A DNA stretch of 64,000 nt from PXAP01 sp964421595 (GTDB taxonomy: Bacteria > Bacteroidota > Bacteroidia > Bacteroidales > PUMT01). The stretch is taken from the NCBI GenBank assembly GCA_964421595.1, contig CAYQXY010000002.1:1-64000 (forward strand). Direction: 5' to 3'. The position numbers were made by a program, and so were the translations under genes. The notes beneath the pieces are model-generated. The model ran no database searches and was not told where the DNA came from. It worked only from the letters and a program-made list of their open reading frames with translations. Shown piece after piece: positions 9,064 to 17,081 of the stretch (position 1 is its first letter; the number at the start of each line of letters is the position of its first letter).

Positions 9064-9885
9064 TTAGTACTGTTCATTCTCATTGGGGAATCTGCTGTTT
9101 TTTACATCATCGGTATAATGTTGTACTGCATCTCTGATCTCTGAAAACAGGTTCAGATATCGTCTTAGAAACCTTGGCGAAAAATCCTTTATGATCCCGA
9201 GCATATCATGAAGTACAAGTACCTGTCCGTCAACATCTGATCCGGCACCAATGCCGATTATGGGTATGCTGAGTGAAGACGCAACCCTGGCAGCCAGTTT
9301 TGCAGGTATTTTTTCCAGTACTATGGCAAAGCATCCCGCTTTTTCGAGCAACAGGGCATCTTCCACAAGTTTATTGGCTTCGTCTTCTTCTGTTGCCCTT
9401 ACGACATATGTTCCGAATTTGTGAATTGATTGCGGCATTAATCCGAGATGCCCCATTACCGGGATACCTGCTGATAATATCCGTCCGACTGATTCATGAA
9501 TTTCAGATCCGCCTTCCATCTTTACGGCATGAGCGCCGGTTTCCTTCATTATCCTTATAGCTGAGCAAAGTGCTTCCTTTGAATTGCCCTGGTATGTTCC
9601 AAAGGGCATATCAACTACTACCAGAGCGCGGTTAATGGCCCTTACAACGGAAGTAGCATGATAAATCATCTGGTCAAGCGTAATTGGCAGGGTAGAGCCG
9701 TTTCCTGCCATAACATTGGAAGCGGAATCGCCCACCAGAACAATATCTATATCCGTTGAATCAATAATTCTTGCCATAGAGTAGTCATATGCCGTAAGCA
9801 TTGCTATTTTTTCACCTCGCACCTTCATTTCCTGCAGTACATGGGTTGTAACTTTTTTTACAGTTTGTTGCTTATGTATTGACAT
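9064..9885 (-). CDS. panB: 3-methyl-2-oxobutanoate hydroxymethyltransferase
   Basis: A 273-residue enzyme that adds a hydroxymethyl group from 5,10-methylene-tetrahydrofolate to alpha-ketoisovalerate, giving ketopantoate, the first committed step of pantothenate and CoA synthesis. Recognised from MLTAYDYSMARI, the metal-binding LVGDSASNVMAG, AVKMEGG and GHLGLMPQS. Length is normal. It is the first gene of a probable panB-rluA transcript and diverges from dnaK across a 332-nt spacer. No other pan gene is in the window. Confidence 0.96.
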   Translation of the reverse strand: MSIHKQQTVKKVTTHVLQEMKVRGEKIAMLTAYDYSMARIIDSTDIDIVLVGDSASNVMAGNGSTLPITLDQMIYHATSVVRAINRALVVVDMPFGTYQGNSKEALCSAIRIMKETGAHAVKMEGGSEIHESVGRILSAGIPVMGHLGLMPQSIHKFGTYVVRATEEDEANKLVEDALLLEKAGCFAIVLEKIPAKLAARVASSLSIPIIGIGAGSDVDGQVLVLHDMLGIIKDFSPRFLRRYLNLFSEIRDAVQHYTDDVKNSRFPNENEQY

Positions 9886-10217
9886 ATGGTTCAGATATTA
9901 TTTTAACAAAACAAATGTAAATGAATTTCCCATCAATTGAAAATCCAGCAGGGTTTAAGACAATGCACGGGCAATCGACCTACGGGTCATTTTTTTATCC
10001 TAATTTAAACACAAACGGATGAAAAAATTTCGAATTACCCTTAATTGTGGTTGACTTATTGATATATACTGTCAATGTGACGTTTTGTCACTAGTGCAAA
10101 TATCCTGATAATGCCTGACATGTGTCATTATTGCATAAACGTGGCAGTATATAAGTATGGCACAATCATTGAAAAGGTTTATTACCAAAAAAATTAATTC
10201 AAAATTGATAATATATC
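9886..10217. other. Divergent panB/dnaK intergenic region
   Basis: This 332-nt spacer holds the promoters of panB (minus) and dnaK (plus). No ORF is supported. No CIRCE element (TTAGCACTC-N9-GAGTGCTAA) and no clear TAnnTTTG box are visible. Two short inverted repeats built from TGAC/GTCA half-sites stand out and are listed separately. Confidence 0.5.
10077..10127 (+). promoter_or_regulatory. Candidate operator pair upstream of dnaK
   Basis: GTGAC-GTTTT-GTCAC at 10077-10091 is an inverted repeat with 5-bp arms. TGACA-TG-TGTCA at 10116-10127 is a second one with related half-sites, and an extra TGTCA lies at 10070-10074. They are about 90-140 nt before the dnaK start, a position suited to transcriptional control. 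The binding protein is unknown; the match may be chance. Confidence 0.35.
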
Positions 10218-12131
10218 ATGGGTAAAATAATTGGAATAGATTTAGGTACAACCAACAGTTGTGTTGCTGTAATGGAGGGTAATGAACCAGTAGTAATTCC
10301 TAATAGTGAAGGAAAAAGGACTACGCCTTCAATTGTAGCTTTTGTTGATAATGGTGAACGAAAGGTTGGAGATCCGGCAAAACGGCAGGCAATAACAAAT
10401 CCGGAAAAAACAGTTTCCTCGATAAAGAGGATAATGGGCGAGCCTTACGACAAGATTACAACAGAATTAAACCGCGTTTCCTACAAGATTGTAAAAGGTG
10501 ACAATAACACCTCGAGAGTTGTTATTGGCGATCGCAAATTTTCACCTCAGGAAATCTCTGCGATGGTACTTCAGAAAATGAAGAAAACAGCCGAAGACTA
10601 TCTTGGACAGGAGGTGAGTGAGGCAGTAATAACCGTGCCTGCTTATTTTAGTGATTCTCAACGCCAGGCAACCAAAGAGGCAGGTGAGATTGCCGGTCTT
10701 AAAGTAAAGCGTATTATAAACGAACCAACTGCTGCAGCGCTGGCATACGGCCTTGATAAGAAGTCGCAGGATTTGAAAATAGCTGTCTATGACCTGGGGG
10801 GTGGAACATTTGATATTTCGATTCTGGAGCTGGGTGATGGTGTGTTTGAAGTTAAGTCTACCAACGGCGACACTCATCTTGGTGGAGATGATTTTGACCA
10901 GGTAATTATTGACTGGCTTGCTGATGAGTTTAAAAAGGATGAAGGAATAGATCTGAAAAGGGATCCAATGGCATTGCAGAGGCTTAAGGAAGCAGCTGAG
11001 AAAGCCAAGATTGAGTTATCCAGTTCAACAAGTACTGAGATCAATCTGCCTTATATAATGCCCGTAGACGGAATTCCCAAACACCTCGTTAAGACTCTTT
11101 CAAGATCACATTTTGAAAAATTAAGTGATAAACTAATCCAGGCTACAGTAGAGCCATGCAAAAAGGCGCTGAAAGATAGTGGATTATCAGCAAATGAGAT
11201 AAATGAAGTTATACTGGTTGGCGGATCAACAAGGATACCTGCAATACAGAAGGTTGTTGAACAATTTTTTGGCAGGACACCATCGAAAGGAGTTAACCCT
11301 GATGAGGTAGTGGCAATTGGTGCTGCAATACAGGGCGGAGTTCTTACCGGTGAGGTGAAGGATGTTTTGTTGCTTGACGTTACACCTTTATCATTGGGTA
11401 TTGAGACAATGGGGGGCGTCATGACGAGGCTGATTGAGTCGAATACAACAATTCCTACCAAAAAAACGGAAACTTTTACAACCGCAGCCGATAGTCAACC
11501 TTCGGTAGAAATACATGTCCTGCAGGGAGAGAGGCCTGTGGCATCAGGTAACAAGACAATCGGAAGATTCCATCTAGACGGTATTCCGCCGGCACCCAGG
11601 GGTGTACCCCAGATCGAGGTGACCTTCGATATTGATGCAAATGGAATACTGAATGTTTCTGCAAAGGATAAAGGTACAAATAAACAGCAGAGTATCAGGA
11701 TAGAGGCATCATCCGGACTGAATGAGGATGAAATTAAACGGATGCGTAATGAGGCTAAACTCCATGAAGAAGAAGATAAGAAGATCAAGGAAAAAGCAGA
11801 TAAAATGAATGCTGCCGACAGTTTGATTTTCCAGACTGAGAAGCAACTCAAGGAATTTGGAGATAAACTGCCCGACGGAAAGAGGGCACCAATTGAGGAA
11901 GCCCTTGGCAAACTCAAGGAGGCTCACAAAAGCCAGGATCTTGACGCAATTGACAAAGCTACAGCAGAGCTCAACGCTGTATGGCAGACAGCCTCAGAGG
12001 AAATGTACAAGGCAAGTCAGGCACAGGAAGGGGCACAACCGGGACAGGAGCCGCAGGGAGGCGGACAGCCCGGTTCAGATTCAAAAGGCGATGATGATGT
12101 TACCGATGTAGATTTCGAGGAAGTCAAATAA
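10218..12131 (+). CDS. dnaK: Chaperone DnaK (Hsp70)
   Basis: A 637-residue Hsp70 chaperone. The ATPase domain (about 1-383) begins GKIIGIDLGTTNSCVAVMEG and contains VYDLGGGTFDISIL and ILVGGSTRIPAIQ. The substrate-binding domain follows the linker VLLLDVTPLSLGIE, and the C-terminal lid ends in an acidic tail (DDDVTDVDFEEVK) typical of bacterial DnaK. It stands alone: grpE and dnaJ are not adjacent. A strong rho-independent terminator follows at 12165-12197, so it is probably monocistronic. Confidence 0.98.
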   Translation: MGKIIGIDLGTTNSCVAVMEGNEPVVIPNSEGKRTTPSIVAFVDNGERKVGDPAKRQAITNPEKTVSSIKRIMGEPYDKITTELNRVSYKIVKGDNNTSRVVIGDRKFSPQEISAMVLQKMKKTAEDYLGQEVSEAVITVPAYFSDSQRQATKEAGEIAGLKVKRIINEPTAAALAYGLDKKSQDLKIAVYDLGGGTFDISILELGDGVFEVKSTNGDTHLGGDDFDQVIIDWLADEFKKDEGIDLKRDPMALQRLKEAAEKAKIELSSSTSTEINLPYIMPVDGIPKHLVKTLSRSHFEKLSDKLIQATVEPCKKALKDSGLSANEINEVILVGGSTRIPAIQKVVEQFFGRTPSKGVNPDEVVAIGAAIQGGVLTGEVKDVLLLDVTPLSLGIETMGGVMTRLIESNTTIPTKKTETFTTAADSQPSVEIHVLQGERPVASGNKTIGRFHLDGIPPAPRGVPQIEVTFDIDANGILNVSAKDKGTNKQQSIRIEASSGLNEDEIKRMRNEAKLHEEEDKKIKEKADKMNAADSLIFQTEKQLKEFGDKLPDGKRAPIEEALGKLKEAHKSQDLDAIDKATAELNAVWQTASEEMYKASQAQEGAQPGQEPQGGGQPGSDSKGDDDVTDVDFEEVK

Positions 12132-12164
12132 ACATAAATATCAAGGATTATATCCATTTTGAGG

Positions 12165-12197
12165 CCGCTGTAAGCAACTGGTTTACAGCGGTTTTTT
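12165..12197 (+). terminator. Rho-independent terminator after dnaK
   Basis: CCGCTGTAA at 12165-12173 pairs perfectly with TTACAGCGG at 12183-12191, with a 9-nt loop, followed by six T residues. It lies 33 nt after the dnaK stop. Confidence 0.9.
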
Positions 12198-12385
12198 ATA
12201 TGGTGCACCTATATGGCAGGTGACTGCCTCTGAAGAATTAAATTCTATTTAGCATTTTGATGTCACTAATTTTTTAAAACAACAAACTGACGAACATACC
12301 GGAAAGGTAGTTATTCCGTTTTATGCATTGGGTAATTATTTAAATTACCAGGATTGATTATTTTTGAGAAAAAAATTCCGGGAAT

Positions 12386-13192
12386 ATGATGAAATTTCTT
12401 TATTGGATTACTGCTTTATTTATAGTTTTTATTACGCCAGTTAACTCTCAGGATTTAACTGAAGAAAGAAACACAGTTGATGAAAACGGTTTAAAACAGG
12501 GATACTGGGAAAGTTTTTACCCCAATGGTAAAATGCAGTATCAGGGTAATTTTAAAGACGACCGTCCTGTTGGATTATTTGTCAGGTTCTTCCCTTCCGG
12601 TATCAAGATGGCAGAAATAAACTTTTGTGATGAAGGACGGAGGGCAGTGGCCGGGATATATAATGAAAGCGGGGTAATTGCTGCAAAGGGTATTTATATT
12701 GATGAGAAGAAAGATAGTATCTGGAGTTATTTTTCGGGGAATGAGGCCCGGTTGGCCAGTACAGAAACATATGTTCATGGGGTGAAGCAAGGGCTATCAG
12801 CTACCTGGTATCCAAACGGGAAGCAGGCCGAAACGTTCTGGTATGAAAATGACAGGCGGAATGGTCCGTGGAATCAATTTTATGATACAGGCAGGCTAAA
12901 GGTTCGCTCGGCTATGAAAGACGGGCAGAGGGAAGGAGAATTTATATATTATACTTCTGACGGTAGAATTGAGATAAAGGGCAATTACAGAAATAACCAG
13001 ATGCATGGAGAATGGTCTTTTTATGACGACGCAGGGAAGTTGATCTCTGTTGTGGTTTATCATGACGGGAGGCCTGATAATGAAGAAGCAATTATTGATA
13101 ATGAGCAGGTAATGTTCAGACAGATAGAAGAAATGCGTGGCAGAATACCTGAGCCTGACGAATCGGAGATGTTTTCTCCCGGAAGGTATTAG
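12386..13192 (+). CDS. Secreted MORN-repeat (YwqK-like) protein
   Basis: A 268-residue protein with an N-terminal signal peptide (FLYWITALFIVFITPVNSQ, cleavage near residue 21) and about six tandem MORN_2-type repeats. Each has the pattern G-x-W-x-x-[FY]-[YF]-x-x-G-[KR], for example GYWESFYPNGKMQYQGNF and GPWNQFYDTGRLKVRS. Such proteins are often annotated as YwqK-family antitoxins, but nothing here indicates a toxin partner; MORN repeats are structural modules for lipid or protein contacts. Two ATG codons (12386 and 12389) begin it. It has its own transcription context after the dnaK terminator. Confidence 0.8.
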   Translation: MMKFLYWITALFIVFITPVNSQDLTEERNTVDENGLKQGYWESFYPNGKMQYQGNFKDDRPVGLFVRFFPSGIKMAEINFCDEGRRAVAGIYNESGVIAAKGIYIDEKKDSIWSYFSGNEARLASTETYVHGVKQGLSATWYPNGKQAETFWYENDRRNGPWNQFYDTGRLKVRSAMKDGQREGEFIYYTSDGRIEIKGNYRNNQMHGEWSFYDDAGKLISVVVYHDGRPDNEEAIIDNEQVMFRQIEEMRGRIPEPDESEMFSPGRY

Positions 13193-13221
13193 ATATTAGA
13201 GGTAAACCTTTCAGAGATTTC

Positions 13222-13251
13222 TTTGTTTTATTGATTATCCTGTAAACTTTG
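13222..13251 (+). promoter_or_regulatory. Candidate Bacteroidota-type promoter
   Basis: TTTG at 13222-13225 and AAACTTTG at 13244-13251 have the same geometry as the rpmH promoter (26 nt between the two TTTG starts), with one mismatch in the -7 box. It would give a long leader of about 210 nt before the aldo/keto reductase start. Confidence 0.35.
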
Positions 13252-13467
13252 CATCTTTGATTGTGGAGAGCGTTTTTTAAAGCAGAGATGATGGTAATTA
13301 GATTTTCACCATGTTGTGGTACAAAAGCAAGATAGTGCCTTCTTGCCGGGCCATCAATCTTCCGGGCAGTCTTATATATTATTACTCCAGAAAGAAAGGA
13401 TGGAAACCCGATAAATGTATAAACAGGATAAGTATTAATTTTTCTCCTAACCAATACAATCATCATT

Positions 13468-14484
13468 ATGAGTAATAAAGAATTTTCCCGCAGGAAATTT
13501 CTTCGCACAATTATGGCCGGTGTAGCACTTGGCCCGGCCATGATGGGTATGCAGAGATACAGTTCCAGCGGAATACCCACACGGCCACTCGGAAATACCG
13601 GAGAGCATGTTTCGATCATATCCATGGGGGGCTGGGATTCAGTAGCCAATAAAACCGACGATGAAAGTATCCGGCTTATGCATGAAGCGCTCGATAATGG
13701 AATCAACTTCTGGGATAACGCCTGGGAATACCATCGCGGCAGGGCTGAAGATGTAATGGGAAAAGCACTTGCTGATGGTTCCCGACGTGATAAGGTTTTT
13801 TTGATGACAAAGGTTTGCGCTCGCGATTATAACGGGGTAAAGAGACAGCTTGAAGAGAGTCTGGGAAGGCTCAGGACCGACCGCATTGATCTGTGGCAAT
13901 TTCATTCAATACAGTATGATGGTGATATGGAACGAATTTTCGATCCTGAAAACGGGGGTCTCAAAGCGGCCCTGGAGGCAAAAAAACAAGGTAAGATAAG
14001 ATACATAGGTTTTACAGGTCACCGGCATCCCGATATACATCTTGGAATGATGAATCAGGGCTTTCAATGGGATAGTATTCAAATGCCTTTAAATATTCTG
14101 GATGCCCATTATAATAGTTTCCAGAAAAAAGTACTGACCCTTGCGAATGAAAGCGGTGCAGGAACAATTGGTATGAAGTCACTAGCTGCACAGAACGCAC
14201 GACTTCCCAGGGAATTAAACCTCAGCCCGGAATTGTGCATCAGGTATTCTTTGTCATTGCCTGTAAGCAGCCTCTGTCTTGGCTTTCAGACACGGGAGGA
14301 GCTGAATACAGATTTAAATATTGCCCGTAACTTTACTGCATTAACAGAAGAAGAAGTAAACAAGCTTCTTAACCAGTCAAGACTTCCTGCACTGGATGGC
14401 GAAATTGAGCTTTATAAAAATCCGGCCGGATATTTCGGGTGTTCCTATCATTCAGGTGTATTGCAGAAAGAACAGGATTCTTAA
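13468..14484 (+). CDS. Tat-exported aldo/keto reductase
   Basis: A 338-residue aldo/keto reductase, an NAD(P)H-dependent (beta/alpha)8 oxidoreductase acting on carbonyl compounds. The N-terminus carries a twin-arginine signal (SRRKFLRTIMAGVALGP, residues 7-23), so the folded cofactor-loaded enzyme is probably exported. The catalytic tetrad is visible: Asp83 and Tyr88 (FWDNAWEYHRG), Lys115 (LMTKV) and His146 (DLWQFHSI). Substrate is unknown; periplasmic AKRs of this phylum are often annotated as putative sugar oxidoreductases. A remnant transposon end follows its stop. Confidence 0.88.
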   Translation: MSNKEFSRRKFLRTIMAGVALGPAMMGMQRYSSSGIPTRPLGNTGEHVSIISMGGWDSVANKTDDESIRLMHEALDNGINFWDNAWEYHRGRAEDVMGKALADGSRRDKVFLMTKVCARDYNGVKRQLEESLGRLRTDRIDLWQFHSIQYDGDMERIFDPENGGLKAALEAKKQGKIRYIGFTGHRHPDIHLGMMNQGFQWDSIQMPLNILDAHYNSFQKKVLTLANESGAGTIGMKSLAAQNARLPRELNLSPELCIRYSLSLPVSSLCLGFQTREELNTDLNIARNFTALTEEEVNKLLNQSRLPALDGEIELYKNPAGYFGCSYHSGVLQKEQDS

Positions 14485-14569
14485 TTCTGTACCGGGTTAA
14501 TTCATGGTTTAACTTTTGCTCAGGTGCAACTAAAAGGTGAATTATTAAATCAGTTTTATTGCATTTTAA

Positions 14570-14686
14570 AAAACCACCACTTTTAGAAACGAGAAGCTTA
14601 CCCTAAAGGACCGGGTTTGGACTTGCCAAAAGTGCAATGAAGAACTTGACAGGGATATTTTAGCTGCCAGAAACATTTTAAGATAA
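14570..14686 (+). pseudogene. tnpB: TnpB C-terminal fragment (pseudogene)
   Basis: In the frame ending with TAA at 14684-14686, the sequence reads KLTLKDRVWTCQKCNEELD then RDILAARNILR. This matches the C-terminus of TnpB, the RNA-guided nuclease of IS200/IS605 elements: the second CxxC of the zinc ribbon (WTCQKC) followed by the RuvC-III motif DRDxxAAxNI with its catalytic Asp. The frame closes upstream at a stop (14567-14569), so only about 38 codons remain and the RuvC-I and II regions and first zinc cysteines are gone. It cannot encode a working nuclease. Confidence 0.85.
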
Positions 14687-14790
14687 TGTTTCTGGTAGCA
14701 GTATGAATTAGGGCAGGGACTGCCCTAATCTACGCTTAGTGAGAAGACTATGCCTTCGGTGATCAAAGAAGCCTCTTTCCAGGAGGTGGT
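14650..14790 (+). ncRNA. Possible omega-RNA scaffold remnant
   Basis: In intact IS605 elements the guide RNA of TnpB is transcribed through the 3' end of tnpB and the right-end hairpins, with the guide taken from flanking DNA. The retained overlap here (tnpB stop at 14686 inside the first 15-bp hairpin, then the 10-bp hairpin and the terminal CCTC/GAGG hairpin) has this arrangement. The guide would fall on the 3' end of the DEAD-box gene. Structure is seen; function is inference, and expression is unknown. Confidence 0.4.
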
Positions 14791-16062
14791 TTATTCTTTG
14801 CTTTTCCTGTATTTACTGCGACCCTGAGGCTTGCCACTGCCGCGGGGTTTGCCCTCTCCTTTTGGTTTGCCATCCCTTCGGGGTTTACCATACCCGTAAC
14901 TTCTTGTAGCTACATAATCTGGTCCCTGTCCGAGATGAGATGGGAGGGGGAGCTTATATACAGTGCTGCCAATAAGAGTTTCAATATTCTGGAAGCTCCT
15001 TACGTCCCTGCTGTTGATGAATGTCAGAGCTACTCCGGTAAGCTCAGCCCTTGCGGTCCGCCCAACCCTGTGAACATAGTCCTCAGCATCTGCAGGTACA
15101 TCATAATTTATTACCAGGTCAATACTATCTATATCTATACCGCGTGAAACTATATCTGTAGCTACCAGTATCTGGAATTTTCTGTTTTTGAAATCATTAA
15201 GTACAGAAATCCGTTCATGTTGTTCCAGATCTGAGTGAATTGCCCCACTTGCGAAGCCATCTGACCTGAGTTGTTTGTGAAGTTCCTTGACATTTTTCTT
15301 TGTAGCTGAAAAAACCAGGATACTCTTAAGTTCAGGCTTGTCTTTTAGCAAATCCATTATTAGTCCCGGTTTCTGTTCATCATGAACCAGGTATGCCCCC
15401 TGAAGGACTCCTTCAGCAGGTTTGGCCAGGGAGATATTTACCTCTTCAGGATCAGAAAGGATCTTTTTTGCGAGTTGCCTGATCTTAGGTGGCATTGTCG
15501 CTGAAAACATCAGCGTTTGCCTTTCCTTGGGAAGGGTGTTTATTATTTTGACAATATCTTCAAAAAAACCCATATCCAGCATCCGGTCGGCCTCATCAAG
15601 CACCAGGGTCATAAGGTTGTCAGGTCTCAGATAGTCCAGTCCTATCAGTGAGATAAGTCTGCCCGGTGTGGCAATAATTATATTTGCACCCGCAGCAATT
15701 GCTGATTTTTGCTGTTCCCATGTATCACCGTCGCCACCACCATAAACTGCAACAGTGCTCACGGGAACAAAATAGGAGAAACCCTGAAGTTGCTGGTCTA
15801 TTTGAAGAGCAAGTTCCCTTGTTGGAACAATTACAAGTACTTTGGTTCCGTTAAAATCTTCCTTCACCACCATTTGCTGTAACAGGGGCAGCAAGAAGGC
15901 TGCGGTTTTCCCTGTCCCGGTCTGGGCACACGCGATCAGATCCTTATTTTCAAGTATAATTGGAATGGTTATAATCTGAACCGGGGTTGGTTTGTTAAAC
16001 CCCATTGCATCAATACTTTCATTTATAGTTGAGTGGAAATTAAAATCTTTAAAACTTGTCAT
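14791..16062 (-). CDS. DEAD-box ATP-dependent RNA helicase (RhlE-like)
   Basis: A 423-residue RNA helicase for RNA unwinding in ribosome assembly or decay. All core motifs are present: Q motif (GFNKPTPVQ), I AQTGTGKTAAF, Ia PTRELALQ, Ib TPGR, II DEAD, III SAT, and VI HRVGRTAR near 330. The C-terminal tail (about 385-423) is a basic, low-complexity series of GKPRG-like units, usual for RNA contact. Its stop abuts the fossil IS605 right end. The start at 16062 matches the family N-terminus. It diverges from the HAD phosphatase gene with a 73-nt gap. Confidence 0.93.
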   Translation of the reverse strand: MTSFKDFNFHSTINESIDAMGFNKPTPVQIITIPIILENKDLIACAQTGTGKTAAFLLPLLQQMVVKEDFNGTKVLVIVPTRELALQIDQQLQGFSYFVPVSTVAVYGGGDGDTWEQQKSAIAAGANIIIATPGRLISLIGLDYLRPDNLMTLVLDEADRMLDMGFFEDIVKIINTLPKERQTLMFSATMPPKIRQLAKKILSDPEEVNISLAKPAEGVLQGAYLVHDEQKPGLIMDLLKDKPELKSILVFSATKKNVKELHKQLRSDGFASGAIHSDLEQHERISVLNDFKNRKFQILVATDIVSRGIDIDSIDLVINYDVPADAEDYVHRVGRTARAELTGVALTFINSRDVRSFQNIETLIGSTVYKLPLPSHLGQGPDYVATRSYGYGKPRRDGKPKGEGKPRGSGKPQGRSKYRKSKE

Positions 16063-16135
16063 CTACCAATTATGCTTATCAAATTTATACTCAGACATGG
16101 GTAAAACGTTACCTTTGCCATTTAATTTTTATTGC

Positions 16136-16828
16136 ATGCAAAGATACAAACATATTTACTTAGATTTAGATCGTACCCTTTGGGATTTTAAAGTTAACTC
16201 CACTGAAACATTAAGGGATCTTTTTTACAAGTATTCACTTGATAAAGATTTTACCTCCTTTGATGTTTTCTATAATAGCTTTGAAAAGCATAACCATGAG
16301 CTGTGGGCACAATATCTTGCCGGAAACATGAAGAAGGCAATCCTTCGCAACCGGAGGTTTTACCTGACTCTTGGTGAATGCGGGATATATGATGAAAGTC
16401 TGTCTCAGAAGCTGGGTGATGAATACATCACTTTGAGTCCGACAAAAACCGGGTTATTGCCTTATACCATCGAAGCTCTTGATTACCTCCATGACCGGTA
16501 TAGTTTATATATTATCACCAATGGTTTTAATGAAGTTCAGTTTGCGAAGATAAGAAACAGCGGGCTGGAAAAGTACTTCAGGAAAGTTATTACATCTGAC
16601 AGCACCGGTTTTCTGAAGCCAAGAAAAGAGATATATAATTATGCCATAACTTCAGTCAACGCAAAGAAAAGAGAGTGCATAATGATAGGCGATGATCTTG
16701 TAAATGATGTTATTGGTGCAAAGAAGGCCGGTATTGACCAGGTTTATTTCAATCCTGAAAAGAATGAACACAAAGAAAGTCCAAGCTTTGAAATTAATTC
16801 ACTTTTGGAATTGACAGAAATCTTCTAA
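16136..16828 (+). CDS. YjjG-family HAD nucleotidase
   Basis: A 230-residue HAD hydrolase of the YjjG/YfnB group, which dephosphorylates nucleoside monophosphates including non-canonical pyrimidines. Motif I is YLDLDRTLWDF (nucleophile and general-acid Asp), motif II lies in LYIITNG, motif III includes the Lys of GFLKPRKEIY, and motif IV is MIGDDLVNDVIGA. The frame stays open upstream to 15992, but those codons overlap the 5' end of the divergent helicase gene; MQRYKHIYLDLD at 16136 places the motif at the normal distance from the start. Confidence 0.87.
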   Translation: MQRYKHIYLDLDRTLWDFKVNSTETLRDLFYKYSLDKDFTSFDVFYNSFEKHNHELWAQYLAGNMKKAILRNRRFYLTLGECGIYDESLSQKLGDEYITLSPTKTGLLPYTIEALDYLHDRYSLYIITNGFNEVQFAKIRNSGLEKYFRKVITSDSTGFLKPRKEIYNYAITSVNAKKRECIMIGDDLVNDVIGAKKAGIDQVYFNPEKNEHKESPSFEINSLLELTEIF

Positions 16829-17081
16829 CTTTCCATAAAAGAGTTCATGAATATCCCATCCACCAGGGCACTCAAAAAGAGACCGATAATCCATGGGTGA
16901 TCGATCCGTGGCAACCACATTATCTGGATACGTAACTTGCTCATAATAAATACAATATCGCCACTTTGTCCGGTTGGTATCTCAGATGGTGGGTCAGGAT
17001 ACTTTCTGAAAAGTAAATAATGACTTACTAAGCAGCATGTTAACTGTTCAGGGAAATGGTATACATGGAATAGAGATCATT
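16829..17081. other. Convergent spacer with a decayed dispersed repeat
   Basis: This 253-nt spacer between the HAD gene and dnaB has no gene. Its 16840-16960 part is a degenerate copy of the palindrome-plus-leader module seen at 36301-36432, in opposite orientation, with no gene at its end. Confidence 0.5.
16850..16960 (+). repeat. Dispersed palindrome-leader module, orphan copy
   Basis: Read on the plus strand, 16892-16918 matches the reverse complement of 36359-36386 at 24 of 28 bases. TAACTTGCTCATAATAAATACAATA at 16933-16957 (here in its two halves TAACTTGCTCATAAT and AAATACAATA) matches the leader upstream of the DUF4831 gene at about 21 of 25 positions. No coding sequence follows, so it is an orphan or remnant. 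Confidence 0.6.

Larger units (their letters stand above)
14485..14790. mobile_element. Decayed right end of an IS200/IS605-type element
   Basis: This 306-nt spacer between the aldo/keto reductase and the DEAD-box gene holds the remains of an IS605-family insertion: the last codons of tnpB (separate entry) and a hairpin-rich right end. Hairpins: a 15-bp stem at 14663-14677/14685-14699 with one G-T pair, a perfect 10-bp stem at 14707-14716/14720-14729, and CCTC/GAGG at 14772-14775/14783-14786 preceded by GAAG. The final AGAAGCCTC...GGAGGTGG resembles IS605-group right ends as I remember them. No tnpA, left end or upstream tnpB sequence is recognisable, so the element is a fossil. Confidence 0.75.

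Noticed and set aside
12386..13192. YwqK-like protein as the antitoxin of a toxin-antitoxin system
   Set aside because: It has a signal peptide and MORN repeats, and no toxin-like neighbour; the antitoxin name is only an annotation habit.
13116..13706. 196-codon minus-strand frame covering the MORN-aldo/keto reductase junction
   Set aside because: It overlaps the coding starts and ends of two well-supported plus-strand genes and has no recognisable domain as a whole; only its middle part is noted as a low-interest finding.
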